A stretch of 64,000 nucleotides of DNA from Acanthaster planci (lineage: Eukaryota > Echinodermata > Asteroidea > Valvatida > Acanthasteridae): positions 1,198,289 to 1,262,288 of the forward strand of contig NW_019091400.1 in the NCBI RefSeq assembly GCF_001949145.1, written 5' to 3'. The position numbers and the translations under genes were made by a program. Below are positions 1 through 12,459 of this stretch, in pieces; within the stretch, counting starts at the first letter, position 1, and each line of letters starts with the position of its first letter. Below the pieces are notes generated by a model. That model had not been told where the DNA came from, made no database searches, and saw nothing but the letters and a program-made list of their open reading frames with translations.

Positions 1-57
1 GAATTGTGGCAACAGCTTTGCCAATCAAACTGTAAAATGCAGAGAGTGTTTGTGCAA

Positions 58-139
58 GTCCTCGTTGCCCAATGGTGGGGCATCTGTTAACAAGGAAAAA
101 TCAAAACAGAGAATGTGGGTTCGAATCCCACCGAGGACA
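58..139 (+). tRNA. tRNA-like sequence (tRNA-derived SINE head or pseudo-tRNA)
   Basis: It can be folded into a full cloverleaf. Acceptor stem GTCCTCG (58-64) pairs with CGAGGAC (132-138); D stem GCCC/GGGC (67-70, 78-81); anticodon stem TCTGT/ACAGA (83-87, 106-110); T arm GTGGG-TTCGAAT-CCCAC (115-131). The B box GGTTCGAATCC is perfect and the A box is close to consensus. The anticodon loop is 18 nt instead of 7 and lacks T33 where expected, so it is unlikely to be a working tRNA. A SINE origin is more likely; the SINE body was not delimited. Confidence 0.5.
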
Positions 140-1190
140 CATATTGCAATTTCTTCATTTTACCAGTTTTACTGTTGTTGGTTATCACTGCACATACAAA
201 AGAATATTGCAACATATTTCCTGGTACAAATATTAAATCATTTATACTGGTAAACAGGATTGTCATAAACACCGACAATATATTACATTCTTGATAGGGT
301 ACTTGATATAACCTGCTTCATCCTATATATACTCTTAGTGCATGTTTTTCTTATATTTATAAGCCTTATGATCATTAGACAAAAACATGAAAGAACTTGA
401 CCTTGAAATTTCGGGCACCGTTTAAAAAAATTTGCCCTTAAAATTACACACTTATAAAAACTCTGACAGTGTAGTCTACAATCTACTATGCTGATAAATA
501 ACTACCCTATATGCTTGCTTCCAATCTCAAATCTGCCTAGCAAAGGCTGTAACTCAAATTAGCTTTCCACATAATAAATACTTTCCGGTTTATGCTATAA
601 AAATGGACTGCATTTGTAATGCAAATTGGTCAGGAGAAGAGGTCAGTTTCTAACTGATATTCATATTATAGCCACTGCAAACTAATCATACAAACTTTCA
701 GCATTGTTTTAATCTAATTACCAACACATCACTTGAAATCCACAGAAATGTTTCTTTTCCTTTTTTTAACTGAAACTATTTTGGCTCATAATTACATAAT
801 TTTTAAACTGATATTCATTTTTGTCATGATTCTTTCATATAATTAGTATATAAAAACATTTCAATATTTTGTGACATTTTCACTGAAAGCCCAAATTAGC
901 ATACAGCTCTCAGCCTCTATTGTATCTACTTTCTTTCATTATTTTCTGCCTACCAGAGCAGCTAAATAATGGTAGTCTTGCAATAGAGTACCGAAGTGAA
1001 TACGTCACGTGCACAATTTGTATGTGAAAGGCATTAGCGCGAGAACCAGTGCATGAACCAACGCGCGCGTACTCCATTCGTTTGCACTGCACTTTCTGGT
1101 TCACAGTGACGTCACACTTCTGTACTCTGTGGCCCCACAATGTACTCATCAAGTTTGACCTCTCTTCACCCTCTTGAAATTGTGAATTCA
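140..1190. other. AT-rich non-coding stretch
   Basis: I see no gene, repeat or convincing signal here apart from scattered short A/T runs and a small CpG-richer patch near 1000-1130. Confidence 0.4.
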
Positions 1191-1193
1191 CAC

Positions 1194-1252
1194 CCCTTCA
1201 AAGACTACACCAATATCCATAATTTATGGATAAAGGTGTAGTCTTTGAAGGG
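1194..1252. repeat. Near-perfect 59-bp palindrome
   Basis: Outer arms CCCTTCAAAGACTACACC and GGTGTAGTCTTTGAAGGG are perfect 18-bp inverted repeats. Inner arms TATCCATAA and TTATGGATA pair around a single central T at 1223. The only unpaired positions are an AA opposite AA. It would form a hairpin in RNA or a cruciform in DNA; it may be a tiny inverted-repeat transposon remnant. Confidence 0.9.
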
Positions 1253-2478
1253 TAATGGCTCTGTCACACTATGTCTACCAGACATTTCAACCCATATGAA
1301 GTGCAATTTCCACTGCAATTGGGTTGTGCACTGCAATCATGGAAATACCCTCGTGTATTACTTTCACCTTTCTTAGTATCACAACAAAAAGGAAAAACCT
1401 CAAAGAACTGTGTTTCCTGTTTTTTGTTCCACAACCGGTACAGAGCCTTAAAGGAAAATTTCATAATTTCATATTTGAGAGAGCTACATGTAGGTACCGT
1501 ATGCCTAATGCAAAATCTACTAAACTGAAGCTGGTGGCATTTGAACAAAGAATAAGCAGAAGGTGAAATGACAATTGCGGATGTATCTACCTTGTTAGGT
1601 TTTCAACAAATTAAATTCTTTGAAGCTGTTGCTTTTGATTTGATTCCTGTGTTAGATGAGTCACTTTCCATTTCCTGAAGATTTCGTTTCTCTACAGACT
1701 GCTTGGTTATGATACTACAAACCAACTGCCTATCAGCCAATCCAGATAACTTTTTTACGTAACAGAATTGACTTAAATAGAGCAAAAAAAACCTAAATCA
1801 TTCCAATTACAGAGTAGAGTGCTTCTTAGGTAGTGCTCTCTTGCACTTGCCCTGTCAATCTAAATAAATACAGCGAGTAACATATCAGCACAAAAGATTC
1901 TGAATGTTTATATGCCTACATTTTTGCCTTTTTTCTTCTTTTTTTTTTTTACAATGCTTTGGTCTGTGCAGTTTACATACTACAACTAGCCCATCATTTT
2001 AATGCCACAATCACACACGTGTACGTTAAACTACAGGGAATTGTGGAATGTCAAATACCATATTCTACAACAACTACACATAGGTTAGACTACTTGACCA
2101 CTAAAGAAAGAACATTTACTGGAAATTGTTTCCTTGATATCAAAACAGCTCAACAGTTATTACTCTGATAGTGATTTTTTTTGCATATATATGTCACTTC
2201 TTGTGGAAGATGTAGAATTATATACTATTAAAAGGGGTGGCATTGTTAGAGAGTGCTTGAATAAGACTCTGTAGGAAAGACAGTTGAAGATAATTACTAA
2301 CGAAACTCAAGGTGCCTCAAGTGGTATGCTGACAACTGAAGATCGTAAAAGATGATATTGAATGAGCGACTGCCTTGTTTAGGGTTTTACAGTAATTTCG
2401 GTGAAATTCTTGACTTGAAACCAAACATTTTTCTTTTCAAACTGAAAAATTTCAATTAATTTTTGCCCGCTTTTTTTT

Positions 2479-2775
2479 TCAGAAAGGGACTGCAGCAATG
2501 CGATTAGGGTTATGGTCAAAGTTCACCTTGGGCCAATGTTCACGGAGCATAAAAGCACACACATTTGTCATGCAGTATTTTAGGGTGGCAACTCGGTGAT
2601 ATATGACCAGTTCATGGTCTTTGGAATTATAGAGAAGATCCCCAGTGATGGGGTTGAAGTGGGGGTTAGGGAATTGTATCTTTTGAGACATCAGTTCTGA
2701 GGAGACCAGATGGTCTTTACATTCTTTCTGTTCCCTGGTCACAAAGATCTCCTTTCCCCTGAAAATGGTTGACAT
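2479..2775 (-). CDS. Possible small coding block, 98 residues, unknown
   Basis: An open frame starts at ATG 2775 (MSTIFRGKEIFVTREQ) and ends with TGA at 2481-2479. Its composition is protein-like, without low complexity, for example NPHFNPITGDLLYN and HYRVA-type segments, but I do not recognise a family. The stop is followed at once by a nine-A run, as in a retrocopy or a LINE tail. No clear splice acceptor or promoter precedes it. It may be a decayed mobile-element or retrogene fragment, or chance. Confidence 0.25.
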   Translation of the reverse strand: MSTIFRGKEIFVTREQKECKDHLVSSELMSQKIQFPNPHFNPITGDLLYNSKDHELVIYHRVATLKYCMTNVCAFMLREHWPKVNFDHNPNRIAAVPF

Positions 2776-3721
2776 TCACTGCATGGAACATCACACAACC
2801 TCCTCAGATCCTTGCATCCCGAAAGAGATTGGTTCAGCTGCACTACTGCAAGCCCACTAAAGATTAGCGTTTATAATAGGCAAAGATGAATAAGTCCTCA
2901 CATTTCAAAGGTGGACAGTAATATCTGTTTCCACTGACATTTTGGAAATTGGACTCCCCCACACTGAAACATGGCTGGGGGAAAAGTGCACACATTTTTG
3001 TTTGGTCCATCTGCAGACATTGGAGGGGTAATATTCCAAACCCTTAAGAGAAAAGAAGAGGGAAAGCATATTTACAAATCAGCATTGGAAAGGAAATGAC
3101 AATTTCTTGACTATTACTCAGAAGTGTTGCGGTACGAGTCATTAGCAACCACATAAAGTATAATTCTCTTTACTTCGAAGTCTCACACATACAAAAGCTA
3201 ACTTTGTTGACCATATCTCTTGTATGTGACCGTCCATGTTTCAAACTTTAACATGCACATACAAATGGATTCGGTGGAGGTTTCACTACTTTTTTCATAA
3301 CTTCCATTGTAACTTCTGCTGTTAAATAGCACCAGCTAGGCATTCACATAATGTGGTAAGATCACAAATATTTAACATAAACTTCATCCTGCTTTTGTAA
3401 TTTTAATGAGAGAGATGATCGTAAGTTATGTTCATGTGTTTTTCCCTGTGAACAAAAATCCATGGAACACTTTGCAGGATGCAGTTTTTAACACTGCAAT
3501 TACGTTGATGCTGTTCGACAAGTTGCATTTTAGTCATTCACACCTCTAGTACATCATGTCTATTTAGGTTTTTCAAGCTCCAGACGATTTTAATCTCTAT
3601 ATCTTTGTCCCAGTAATATTTAGTTTAATATCGTATTTCGCTTTCAGAGGATGCGTCATTTTCGTTTTTTTTTTTAAATTAAAACAACGAATTTGAGGTT
3701 TGCATGTGCCATTTTTTTCCC

Positions 3722-3727
3722 TTTATT
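3722..3727 (-). terminator. Poly(A) signal after the Ala-rich exon
   Basis: AATAAA on the minus strand, 157 bp past the TGA at 3884. It makes a short and plausible 3' UTR for the candidate terminal exon. Confidence 0.4.
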
Positions 3728-3883
3728 TTCTCTGTATTTTTGAGTGGTTGCTTTTTTATACATCTCAGATGCATTAAGTCTTTGTGAGGATACTGCTTAG
3801 GTACAGTGCATTATTCTGCTGTTGACACCTTTGGCTTAAACCATTCCATATGGTGTCGACCCTTCCCCGTTCTTGCATGTCGG

Positions 3884-4196
3884 TCACGGCTGAAATGCGT
3901 AGCTGAGTGGCCATGGGCACAGCCCCTCCACGGCTGATGGAGTCTGATCCTGGGGTGGCAATAGGTAGTATCCAGGCGTGGTGGTTGCAGCCGCGGCCGC
4001 AGCTGCAGCAGGGTTGAGGGGTGTGGTGTAGTATGCCGTTGGGGGCACAATGGTAGGTGTCAGCGGCAAGGGGTTGAGGGAAGCCAGTGGCTGGCTGACG
4101 GCTGCGGCCGCAGCGGTAGCCGCCAGCAGATCTCGGTCAATATTGGTATTGCGTTGACGCGTTGCCTGCCGCACGCCACGCTCTAGTGGTCTGTGT
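3884..4196 (-). CDS. Candidate terminal exon, Ala/Pro/Thr-rich C-terminus
   Basis: A pyrimidine-rich acceptor (CCCCTCTCTCAG, AG at 4198-4197) leads into about 103 open codons ending at TGA 3886-3884. The start is basic (RPLERGVRQATRQR), then come a run of Ala residues, SQPLASLNPLPLTPTIVPP, AYYTTP, a second eight-Ala run and TTTPGYYLLPP. Both Ala runs are written with mixed GCN codons, so they look selected rather than a slipped repeat. A minus-strand AATAAA lies at 3727-3722, 157 bp past the stop. Composition is like the tails of many RNA-binding proteins and transcription factors, but I cannot name the family. The entry phase is 2. Confidence 0.45.
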
Positions 4197-4199
4197 CTG

Positions 4200-7100
4200 A
4201 GAGAGGGGCAATGATGGAGAACAAAAAGTCAGTAACATTCTGCATATGATATATCACCAACTTTTCCCAGCCAAAATCCTAATTATTGATAATGGCAACC
4301 ATACAGTTTGGTGAACAAAGTCATTATTATTAACATAATATTCTGCAGACATCCATCTTCCCCAAATAATACATTACTCATACTTACCGTTGTGTTTAAT
4401 ATTATATCACATAGACCTACCGGTAAAAAAGATCCTGACTAAATTCTTTTTGTCGTTGCAAATTCAATGTGTTTCCAACAGACAAAAATGTCACAATTCC
4501 TGATCTGGTTTCTTGTTAATAATGAATTTCATGACCGTCAGTGCACCGTGCCTGTGTGTGCACACTCACAAAGGGGAAATGGGTCCAAATTTGTGTGTAT
4601 GGACAATTAGCCTAACCCTTACCCCCCAGCTTGTCTTCCCAAAGAATCCCTCTTCCAGTGAAAATACTTTGTAGCACAATGGGCATACAGCAAACAGTTG
4701 GTTCTTTCTAATACTGAGGGCAGTTTAATACATTTGTGAAGGAACTAGCCCACTTGTAAAACCTCACTATATTCCCTGTTTGAGTTATTACACCCTAAAA
4801 TAATAAAAGCTAAGCTTTGTATGTGCCACAGTTTCCGTTTCCAAAAATAGAAAGCCCAAATGACTCGCACAGCAAAGCAAGCCATTGTTTGTATGCGTAT
4901 GTACAAAGACTGGATACGCATGCACTGTGAATTTCTGAAACTAGATTATTGACTTCAATTCTTGCCAATGCCTTGGGTTTCTTGGTAACAGGCCAGGAAG
5001 AGGTGTCTTTGTTTAGGTTCATCAATAATCGCCGTCATTAATTCTCCACTAATGGACTTGTCTCGGCGCACCATTTTAATATTATACAGGAAAGGGGAAT
5101 GTGTTTACTTTCTGAGGCTACATCTCTTTTCAAACGGTGTAAGAAGTAAAACAAAACAAAAAAAGTGTGAGAGAAAGGAGATCTACTGACAACAGATGTG
5201 TCCGTTTTTTGTTTCTTTTTTTTTTGTAATCAGCACAGGAAAGTAGGATTTTTGCATGTTAGAATCAGTTGACAAGAGAGCACGTGAGACATAACCGGAC
5301 TGAAATGAAAGTAATAGTGGCCCGGCCCAGGGTAACTTCCTTCTTTCTGTGTTTCAAACCTAAAAACCGAAACTCACCAGGGGACTGAAAGCAGGCAACT
5401 TTTTAAATGTACAAAGGATTCATGACACCTTTTGTGAGGGTGTTGCACTCGGATGCTGAGACATGGATTTACAAGAACAGAGATTAACAAACATGGAAAT
5501 TCATGTGTTTGAATACCTCTTGTAAGCATTTCTTTAGGGGAAAAGAAGACAGGACTTTGCTCATCCCCTAGAAACTGATATCTAGAATTAGACAGAAGTT
5601 TGAATTAAAAAACAATTCAACATAATTTGATTATCCAAAGAAGGAATGGACTGAATATCCAAAAAGAAGGCATGTTTGAATCATCATTTGGTGCAAAGAT
5701 ATTAATCAACAAATGCAGTCTGTGAAATTTAAACCACACAATCATCATGTGCACTGATTGATAAATGCTGTCAATTGGCATCGTCTGACAAATGGTGGAC
5801 ATTTTTATCAAAATTTATATTAAGCATGAACTACAAACTTGCTCTTCAGTACCATTCTGGTACATCCCCTTTCATTTATCATTGGTGGACGGTTGTGTAA
5901 ATGAGCGCCATGATCCAGATGCACCGGGGATATATAGAAATCATTTTATTATCACCTGCCAAAGTGTTTTGGACTCTACAACCTAAGGAGTTCACTAGAT
6001 ATGCTTTAACTCTTAGTCATTATTTTCCCTGTACTCAAACATACACTATCATCATTGTGTGTTTCCAACCATGCAGTGGAGAACTCACTAGCAAGTTCCC
6101 CCTCCCCAAAAATGCCTGTGTAGAGCGTTACCTACTCAATGTACCAACTTACTTCAGCCATTCCCTGAATGTCATTCAGTTAGATGTGTCTGGTCAAACT
6201 TGTCTGAAAGGGTTTGGTTTAGAGAGTTGGATCCAAGGTTTATTCAATTTGAAAATTATTTACATCATCTCAGCTCGTCTAGATTTCTCTTCCTGTCTTT
6301 AACCAGTGATTAAAAAGCATCTTGGTCAAAATTTTGGATGGATTCAATGTTGAAGAGAAGGTCCTCATCTGGAGAAGAGTGTTTCAAGGAAAGGCACGAG
6401 CTGGCCATTGCTCACTGACTACCGGTAAAAAGAGAAACTTGGGTGTGCAATTGAATGGAAGAAAGTAGGCCAGTCAGAAGCGATGTGATTACTGGGATGG
6501 TTTGGTTGATAAGCTCAGACACAATAACATCATTATACCTGACTGGACGGAAGGCAGAAAAAAAAGGAGGGGATATATGCTTGGTGTACATGGCTGCTTA
6601 GGTTTAGAGAAAAAATCCTGGTGCTATTTTTGGGCATTGAGATGATTGGGTTAACATCCCTTAGAGAGAGAAAGAAGGTTTACATTTTTAAGGACACTAA
6701 ATATTCAAGAATGAAGTTGTAGATGTTGTGTCTGAAAACCAAGACAAGGCAGTGATGCGGAGAGGTTTTGCAAGAGGGAATTCAGGGACCCCTTTTTTAC
6801 AAGAAAGGTACTGGCAGATGTTTTTAGTTAGAGCTCAAGTTCACTATGATCATGGTAAGAAGAAAACAAAAAGTCAAGTTTTGTAATCCTATTCTTCTAA
6901 AGTATTTATCTTTCCAATAAAAAAGATTACTTGTATACATTTTTGCATACAAATTGTAGATATAGGGTTGTTAAAGCTGTGTGCCTATATGCCTCAAAAC
7001 AAATGGCTTGTATGTGGTATGGTTCATATACATGTCTGTATATTTCTTTTGTGCCAGTGAGAAATTCAGTTGTGTTTATCAGTCAGGAAAACAAATGATT

Positions 7101-7653
7101 GTATTTCATTTTCAGTTTGGGTCTGGAAAGAGGGGACCCAAGGGGCGAGTGAACCCAAGAGTTCTGGAGATGACAGGTGTTGATTGGTGACTAAGTTTAG
7201 TTTCCATTTCTTTCATTTTCCACGTATAGTTCAGATTTAGCATCACCAGTGTCATTTCAGGAAACAAGAAAGTGCAAGATTATTGCCCCCCCCAAAAAAA
7301 AATGGAAGAGAAAAAAATGTTTTGAAAAAATATAACTTTCCCATTCTAAGATAAGAATCGTGTTAAAAGATGTCACTGTATTCCAACTACGACAACCAAT
7401 AGAATCAATTAGAGTGCGGATATAACTGGAAAGTTGCCAAAATCCTCTGTGCCATCTTGGACTTCATGGGAAGGTAGACCCGTGACATGTGTGACTCGTT
7501 CCAGAGAAAGTCGCCATTTTACCGTATTATGTCCAGTCAGCTGAAAGCTAATCTAAAAGACATTCTCCGAGAGCAGTGCAAGAAGAACCTAACCCAATTT
7601 ATTATCGTCCTTGCCTAGCGAGCTGCTGCGAGGGGTCCCTGCACTTTTCTCAC
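4200..7653. other. Non-coding stretch, possible intron
   Basis: No convincing exon was found. If the candidate exons on either side belong to one gene, this would be an intron. A plus-strand basic segment near 7113-7190 (GKRGPKGRVNPR after a TTTCATTTTCAG acceptor) was noted but has no support. Confidence 0.3.
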
Positions 7654-7789
7654 CTCCACGGCTGGTATCGTTTGGGGTTGGTGTTAGGCAAGCAATAGCT
7701 CGGATGTCCTCACGTGCGGCGGACTGCTGCTCAGTGATGAACAAAAAATGATCATCGTCTGTCTGTGTGGCAGTCAGAAGCCAAGGTCG
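7654..7789 (-). CDS. Candidate internal exon of unknown gene
   Basis: The acceptor CTCCCCTCATCTCCAG ends at 7790 and the donor CGTGGAG|GTGAGA begins at 7653. Between them are 136 nt open throughout: RPWLLTATQTDDDHFLFITE, then QQSAAREDIRAIACLTP and TPNDTSRG, phase 0 to phase 1. The peptide has ordinary amino-acid composition and higher GC than its surroundings. I do not recognise it. Its exit phase does not fit the entry phase of the terminal exon at 4196, so a missing exon, another gene or a chance frame must be considered. Confidence 0.3.
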
Positions 7790-7799
7790 CTGGAGATGA

Positions 7800-10700
7800 G
7801 GGGAGAATGTTTTTTTTCTCTCTTTTGTATTCCATGCTTTGTTCTAATCATCCTCTATTGAGGCGATACAGGTGCAATCGATAATGGATCACGTCAAATG
7901 TGGAAGCTAAAAATCCATACCTTGGCATCTTGTTTTCTCACAAAATTGAGTTAAATGAATGATAGGGTTCCCACAAAGCCTTAAATTGTGTAAGACAAAA
8001 ACTCTACATATATTTTGGACGTCACATGCTGATGAAACCATTACTAATGCATTCAAACCACCATGTTGATATTGAAAATGTCATGAAGATATATTTCCCA
8101 AAAGAAAAAAAATAATAAATTAGTGTTGACCATGCGCCATTTCTGTGCTGTTGTGGACAAGCACCATGTCAGCACCAATCACACAGTTGTATGCTTATCT
8201 TGTTAGTGTTTTAAATGCCAAATACAATGCAGAATTATTACAAATAGAATGTGACCTTGTCTGATGCTCATCCATAAGGATAGAAAGCCATTAAAAATAA
8301 CGACCAACCAGTAAGCCATTTTCATCTGTCCTCGGCAAATGGCCCCCACAAACGGCCTATTGTGTTCTTTAATTGGCCTGTGCACCTACTCTAATTAGCA
8401 TATTCCTCATCAAACAAATTTCTGTGATGCCACGGGGTGGGTTTTAAAACCCATTTGTCTTGAGTGTCATTTTGGTTAAGGAGTTGAAAATTTAATGCTA
8501 GTATGATCGATTAATTGTTGTAGTGCACTTTTTGAAGGGAAAATCTGAGGTTTGAGAGACTTCTATGACCACCAAATAATATCACAGGTGCCACTGTGCA
8601 TGGATGTGGGATATCAATAAGGGTTAATATGTCAATAAATTGTGTCCTTCACATTCAGTGGATTCAAAAAAGGAGAGAAATGTGCAAGATACCTAGTGCA
8701 GTTCTGAAACGTGCTGCAATTTGTCACTTCAAAAATATGAAGCCGTGGCACAGGTTCTTTGTGTGACTCATGAAAGTGTCACCCAGTTGGCATTTTTTTT
8801 TAAATTGAATTGCCAAAAAGCGTGAACAGAGATCCTCAATAAAATTCAACCCTGTCACAAAATCACCCTGTCACTCACTGGCCCCTGAAGAAATTGTCTG
8901 AGTGCAGTAATTGCCGTGTCAGTTTCTTGTAATCCATGATCAACTTTTAATGCAGCAGTTGTTACATATGTGCCGCAGTATCTTTAAAAAAATCTTGGCT
9001 GTCAATATTTAGATTGATCAAGTTCTGTTATGTGTTTGGTAGTTCCAGTAACCTATGCGGCGTTTCAGCATTGTCTAATTGGACTGTTCGTTTTTCTTTC
9101 TTCCTTTTTTTTTTGTGGGCCGCATGTGCGTAGTACCCGGTACATCCTACAATCCCCTTGCGTTTGAGTGAATTACCAAGTTCCCATGATTCCTCCCCAA
9201 CAATAGCAGGAATTACCACCATGGGCCTTCAGCCCGTAGTAGTGCCGTCTAATTCCTGGGAGCTTTATCGAACATCGCAAAGGGGGTATTCTATTTACTT
9301 TTTCAAGGGGGGGAGGAGTAGGATGGGACGTCATCCGAACCTAACTCACGACCCTGATGACAAGCAAGGAACTGATTCTCGGTCCCCCGACCCCCCCACC
9401 TGATCCGAGTCATATTTGCCGGGGCTGTAATTTCAACAGTGTGAAATGTCAGCCCATGACCCATTCAAAAAAGTCATTGACAAATTTGGGAAATTCATCT
9501 CTGTTCAAAAGAGAGAACAGAATTGCCTTTCATTTGTTTACTTCTTTGTTAAAAAGGCTAGCTAGCTCTCGCTCTAGCCAAAGAAAATATATAAGCATAA
9601 CTCCCCGGAAAAGCAAACATTAAGTAAATGAAATTGGACGCAGAAATTTAAAAAGAATTTAAAAAAAACAAACTTCCCTTTAACCTAATATACATATAGA
9701 GTGTTTCCATGGGAATAATACGAGCCTACTGACGCCATTAAAAAATTTCATTTTCCCCAATATATTCTGAGAAATGGATGAAACTGATAAACAGGATGAT
9801 TTTTTCTTTATTAAATCTCTTCTGGGCTTTAAAACATTCCGTTTGAAACTTAGAATTACACTTAAAGCCACTCCAAGCGACAGATACCCATTGTTACAAC
9901 AGTACTACAAAGGATCTCTTTGAGTGGGATATTGAAAACACATTCCACACACCTATTACAGAAGCGAAAGCTTTCCTTTTTCTTTGCTGCAATTTATGCA
10001 CTGACACAAATGGGATTGTTTATAAAATAAAGTGTTACTACTAATCAGCTCGTTGACGTAAAACAAAACCATTTCAGCTCACTCTTCAAGGAAATAGCAG
10101 GAGGAAATATGACTATTTATTTTTTGTCATATTTCCATTTCAACAATTACATAAAAGGTGAAATTTTTTATTGTCACAGTTATCTGATGTGCCCACTCAC
10201 TCAACCTCATTCTGTCAGAAAGGGAGTAGAGAGTTTAAATTACAACAGTGAAAGAATTCTCCCTCTTGGTTGCGTTTCAAAACTGCATCATTCAACTTGT
10301 TTCCATGTGCTTTGAAGCAGTGAGTTAGAAAATGTGAAAGCCACCCATGTGCGCTTTTGCTGGTTTGTAGTTGAAACTGTGTTTGTTTAATGTTGCAAGA
10401 ATGATTCCCAGTGCTTGAAAATTAAAACAAAGCAAGCCAAAACTTTGTTTAATAAAAACAAAAAACTAATGTCTATCAATAAATAGACAAAGTGCTCGTA
10501 CTGGTAATTTTCTGTATGAGTGTGGAGCATGATTATGAAATGAGAAATTTGTGAAATATTATATGATTTTTAGAAATATAAATATTACATTTTAATAACA
10601 TCCCCGTTTGAATGTAGATTAGATGACTTAATGCTGCAAAATCACAAATACACAGCCTTTCTGGTGGCATATTTAAACAGTTGTTTGTGGCTTGCGATTG

Positions 10701-12459
10701 TGAAATCCACAAAGTGACAGGAAACCTGTTCTGATACTCTGTCGAGTCAAAGAGATGCTGAAATGATAGTAATCCTCTTCATTCAACATGAAAGTAAAAT
10801 TGCCTCTCCCATTAAACTTCCGTTGACTAACATTCCAAACGACACTTGGGAACTACAGTGTACGAGATATATTGCAATCCAGTTTATACATAAAACGCCA
10901 TGTCTAGTGGTCTTTGTGCGGACAATGCCCGTTTCAGCCGGCACCATGTCCAACACAGTATTCTTTAGAAATTTAAATTGAATGGGTGCCTTTGCTACAC
11001 AGCTTGTCTCTTTTTGTTGTCACTTCGGACATAATGGCATGCAGGGTTAGCACTGGGTCTGTGTAACACACACCCCCACAGTCGGGGTGTGAAACGCGGT
11101 GCCGTTAGGGTCGGATTTCAGCCCGGTAATTGACATGGCTGCACCAGCACACCCTGTCTTTTCTTGAGAGGCGGGAAAATCCACACCGGCTTCTCCCCAG
11201 CCGCACTCAGTGGCAGGAAAATTAGCTTTTGGTTGTGGGGCCCGAAAATTGAGATTGTGTGCTTACTGTGGTGTCTGTAACATATCATGGGTCTTCATGT
11301 CTGGACGGCATATGCGGGAGGACTAAAGAACAATATTTTTGTTCATCTCAGCATTTCAACCGTTTTTTAGTGATGTGATGAGTGTGACCTGGTCATGTCT
11401 CACAATGGGGGTCATATTTGTATTTGGCACACATTCATGCAAGACTCCTTTGGCAAACAAGCTAACTTACAGTTCATGAAAATGGAAGAACTCTATTGAA
11501 ACATGGAGTCATGACGAATTTCTCTTTTAATCCCAGAATTGAAAAGAGACTCTTGAATCCTGCCCGTTCCTTTCACATTCAGGTCACGCATATTTGACTC
11601 ACATTTCAGAGTGTCCCAAGTCACTGTGCAATGAATACAAATCCTGCATGAAATTCACAAGTGCATGATTTCAGAACACAACACAGATTACATTATTTAT
11701 GTAAAACACTTTGTCCTTCGGATAAAACATGTTTCTCCTGATATTACATGAATAATTTTATTACGTCACTGTCCTTATCAATTTTGTAGTAGTAAAGAGT
11801 ACAAAAACTGTCACATATTTTATCAATAATTTTGGTTTCTTCAACAGAATTTTTTTTAAAATTCAGGATGACAACAGGTTTGTAATGCATCCATGTAACG
11901 CAGCTCATCTAACAGTTCTGTTTTTTTTTTTTTTTAAATTTCCCCAGATCAGGATCTTGGCTCCACATGTCATCACAACCAAATTTCATCTTTGGATTCA
12001 CTGGCAAGGGAAATAACAGTGAGACTTCTGGTTGGAATTCCCTCTCCCACTGAGGCTCGCTATTCAGGACTGTCAGATGAAATTTTGAAATTTCAGTCAA
12101 GATCGTGGAAATGTGCCCATATTGTGACATGTGAGAGCAAAAGAACTGACGTCAGTCCAGCAAAGTTTGTTTTGTCTTTGAAATTTCTTCTGATTAAAAC
12201 AATTGCCGAAGGTGCCTTTGTGCAATACATGTGATTTGGTTAGTTAACCTTCCTTATGAAAATGTGTGTACCGGAGCAGATCAAGAACCAAATTGTGGAG
12301 TCCAATTTTTGGGGGGGGCAGGGGAAGGAAGAAATTTGTGATTTTTTACATGTAACCTCTTATGGCCTTTTAGAGTGGTGGGGCTACATTTGGGGGCTTT
12401 TTACGTACTTTTGGAAGGAAAGAAATTGGAACAGACCCAAAAAGCTGGGTGTGTGGGTG
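7800..12459. other. Non-coding stretch with possible regulatory islands
   Basis: No gene was recognised. A block at 8330-8450 contains TCTAATTAGCATATTC-type homeodomain/POU motifs, and a GC-richer block lies at 11000-11290. The rest is ordinary AT-rich sequence. Confidence 0.3.

Noticed and set aside
5901-6302. 133-residue plus-strand frame
   Set aside because: Composition is random and there are no splice signals or motif.
7113-7190. Plus-strand basic peptide GSGKRGPKGRVNPR after a good acceptor
   Set aside because: It is short, followed at once by a stop, and has no partner exon.
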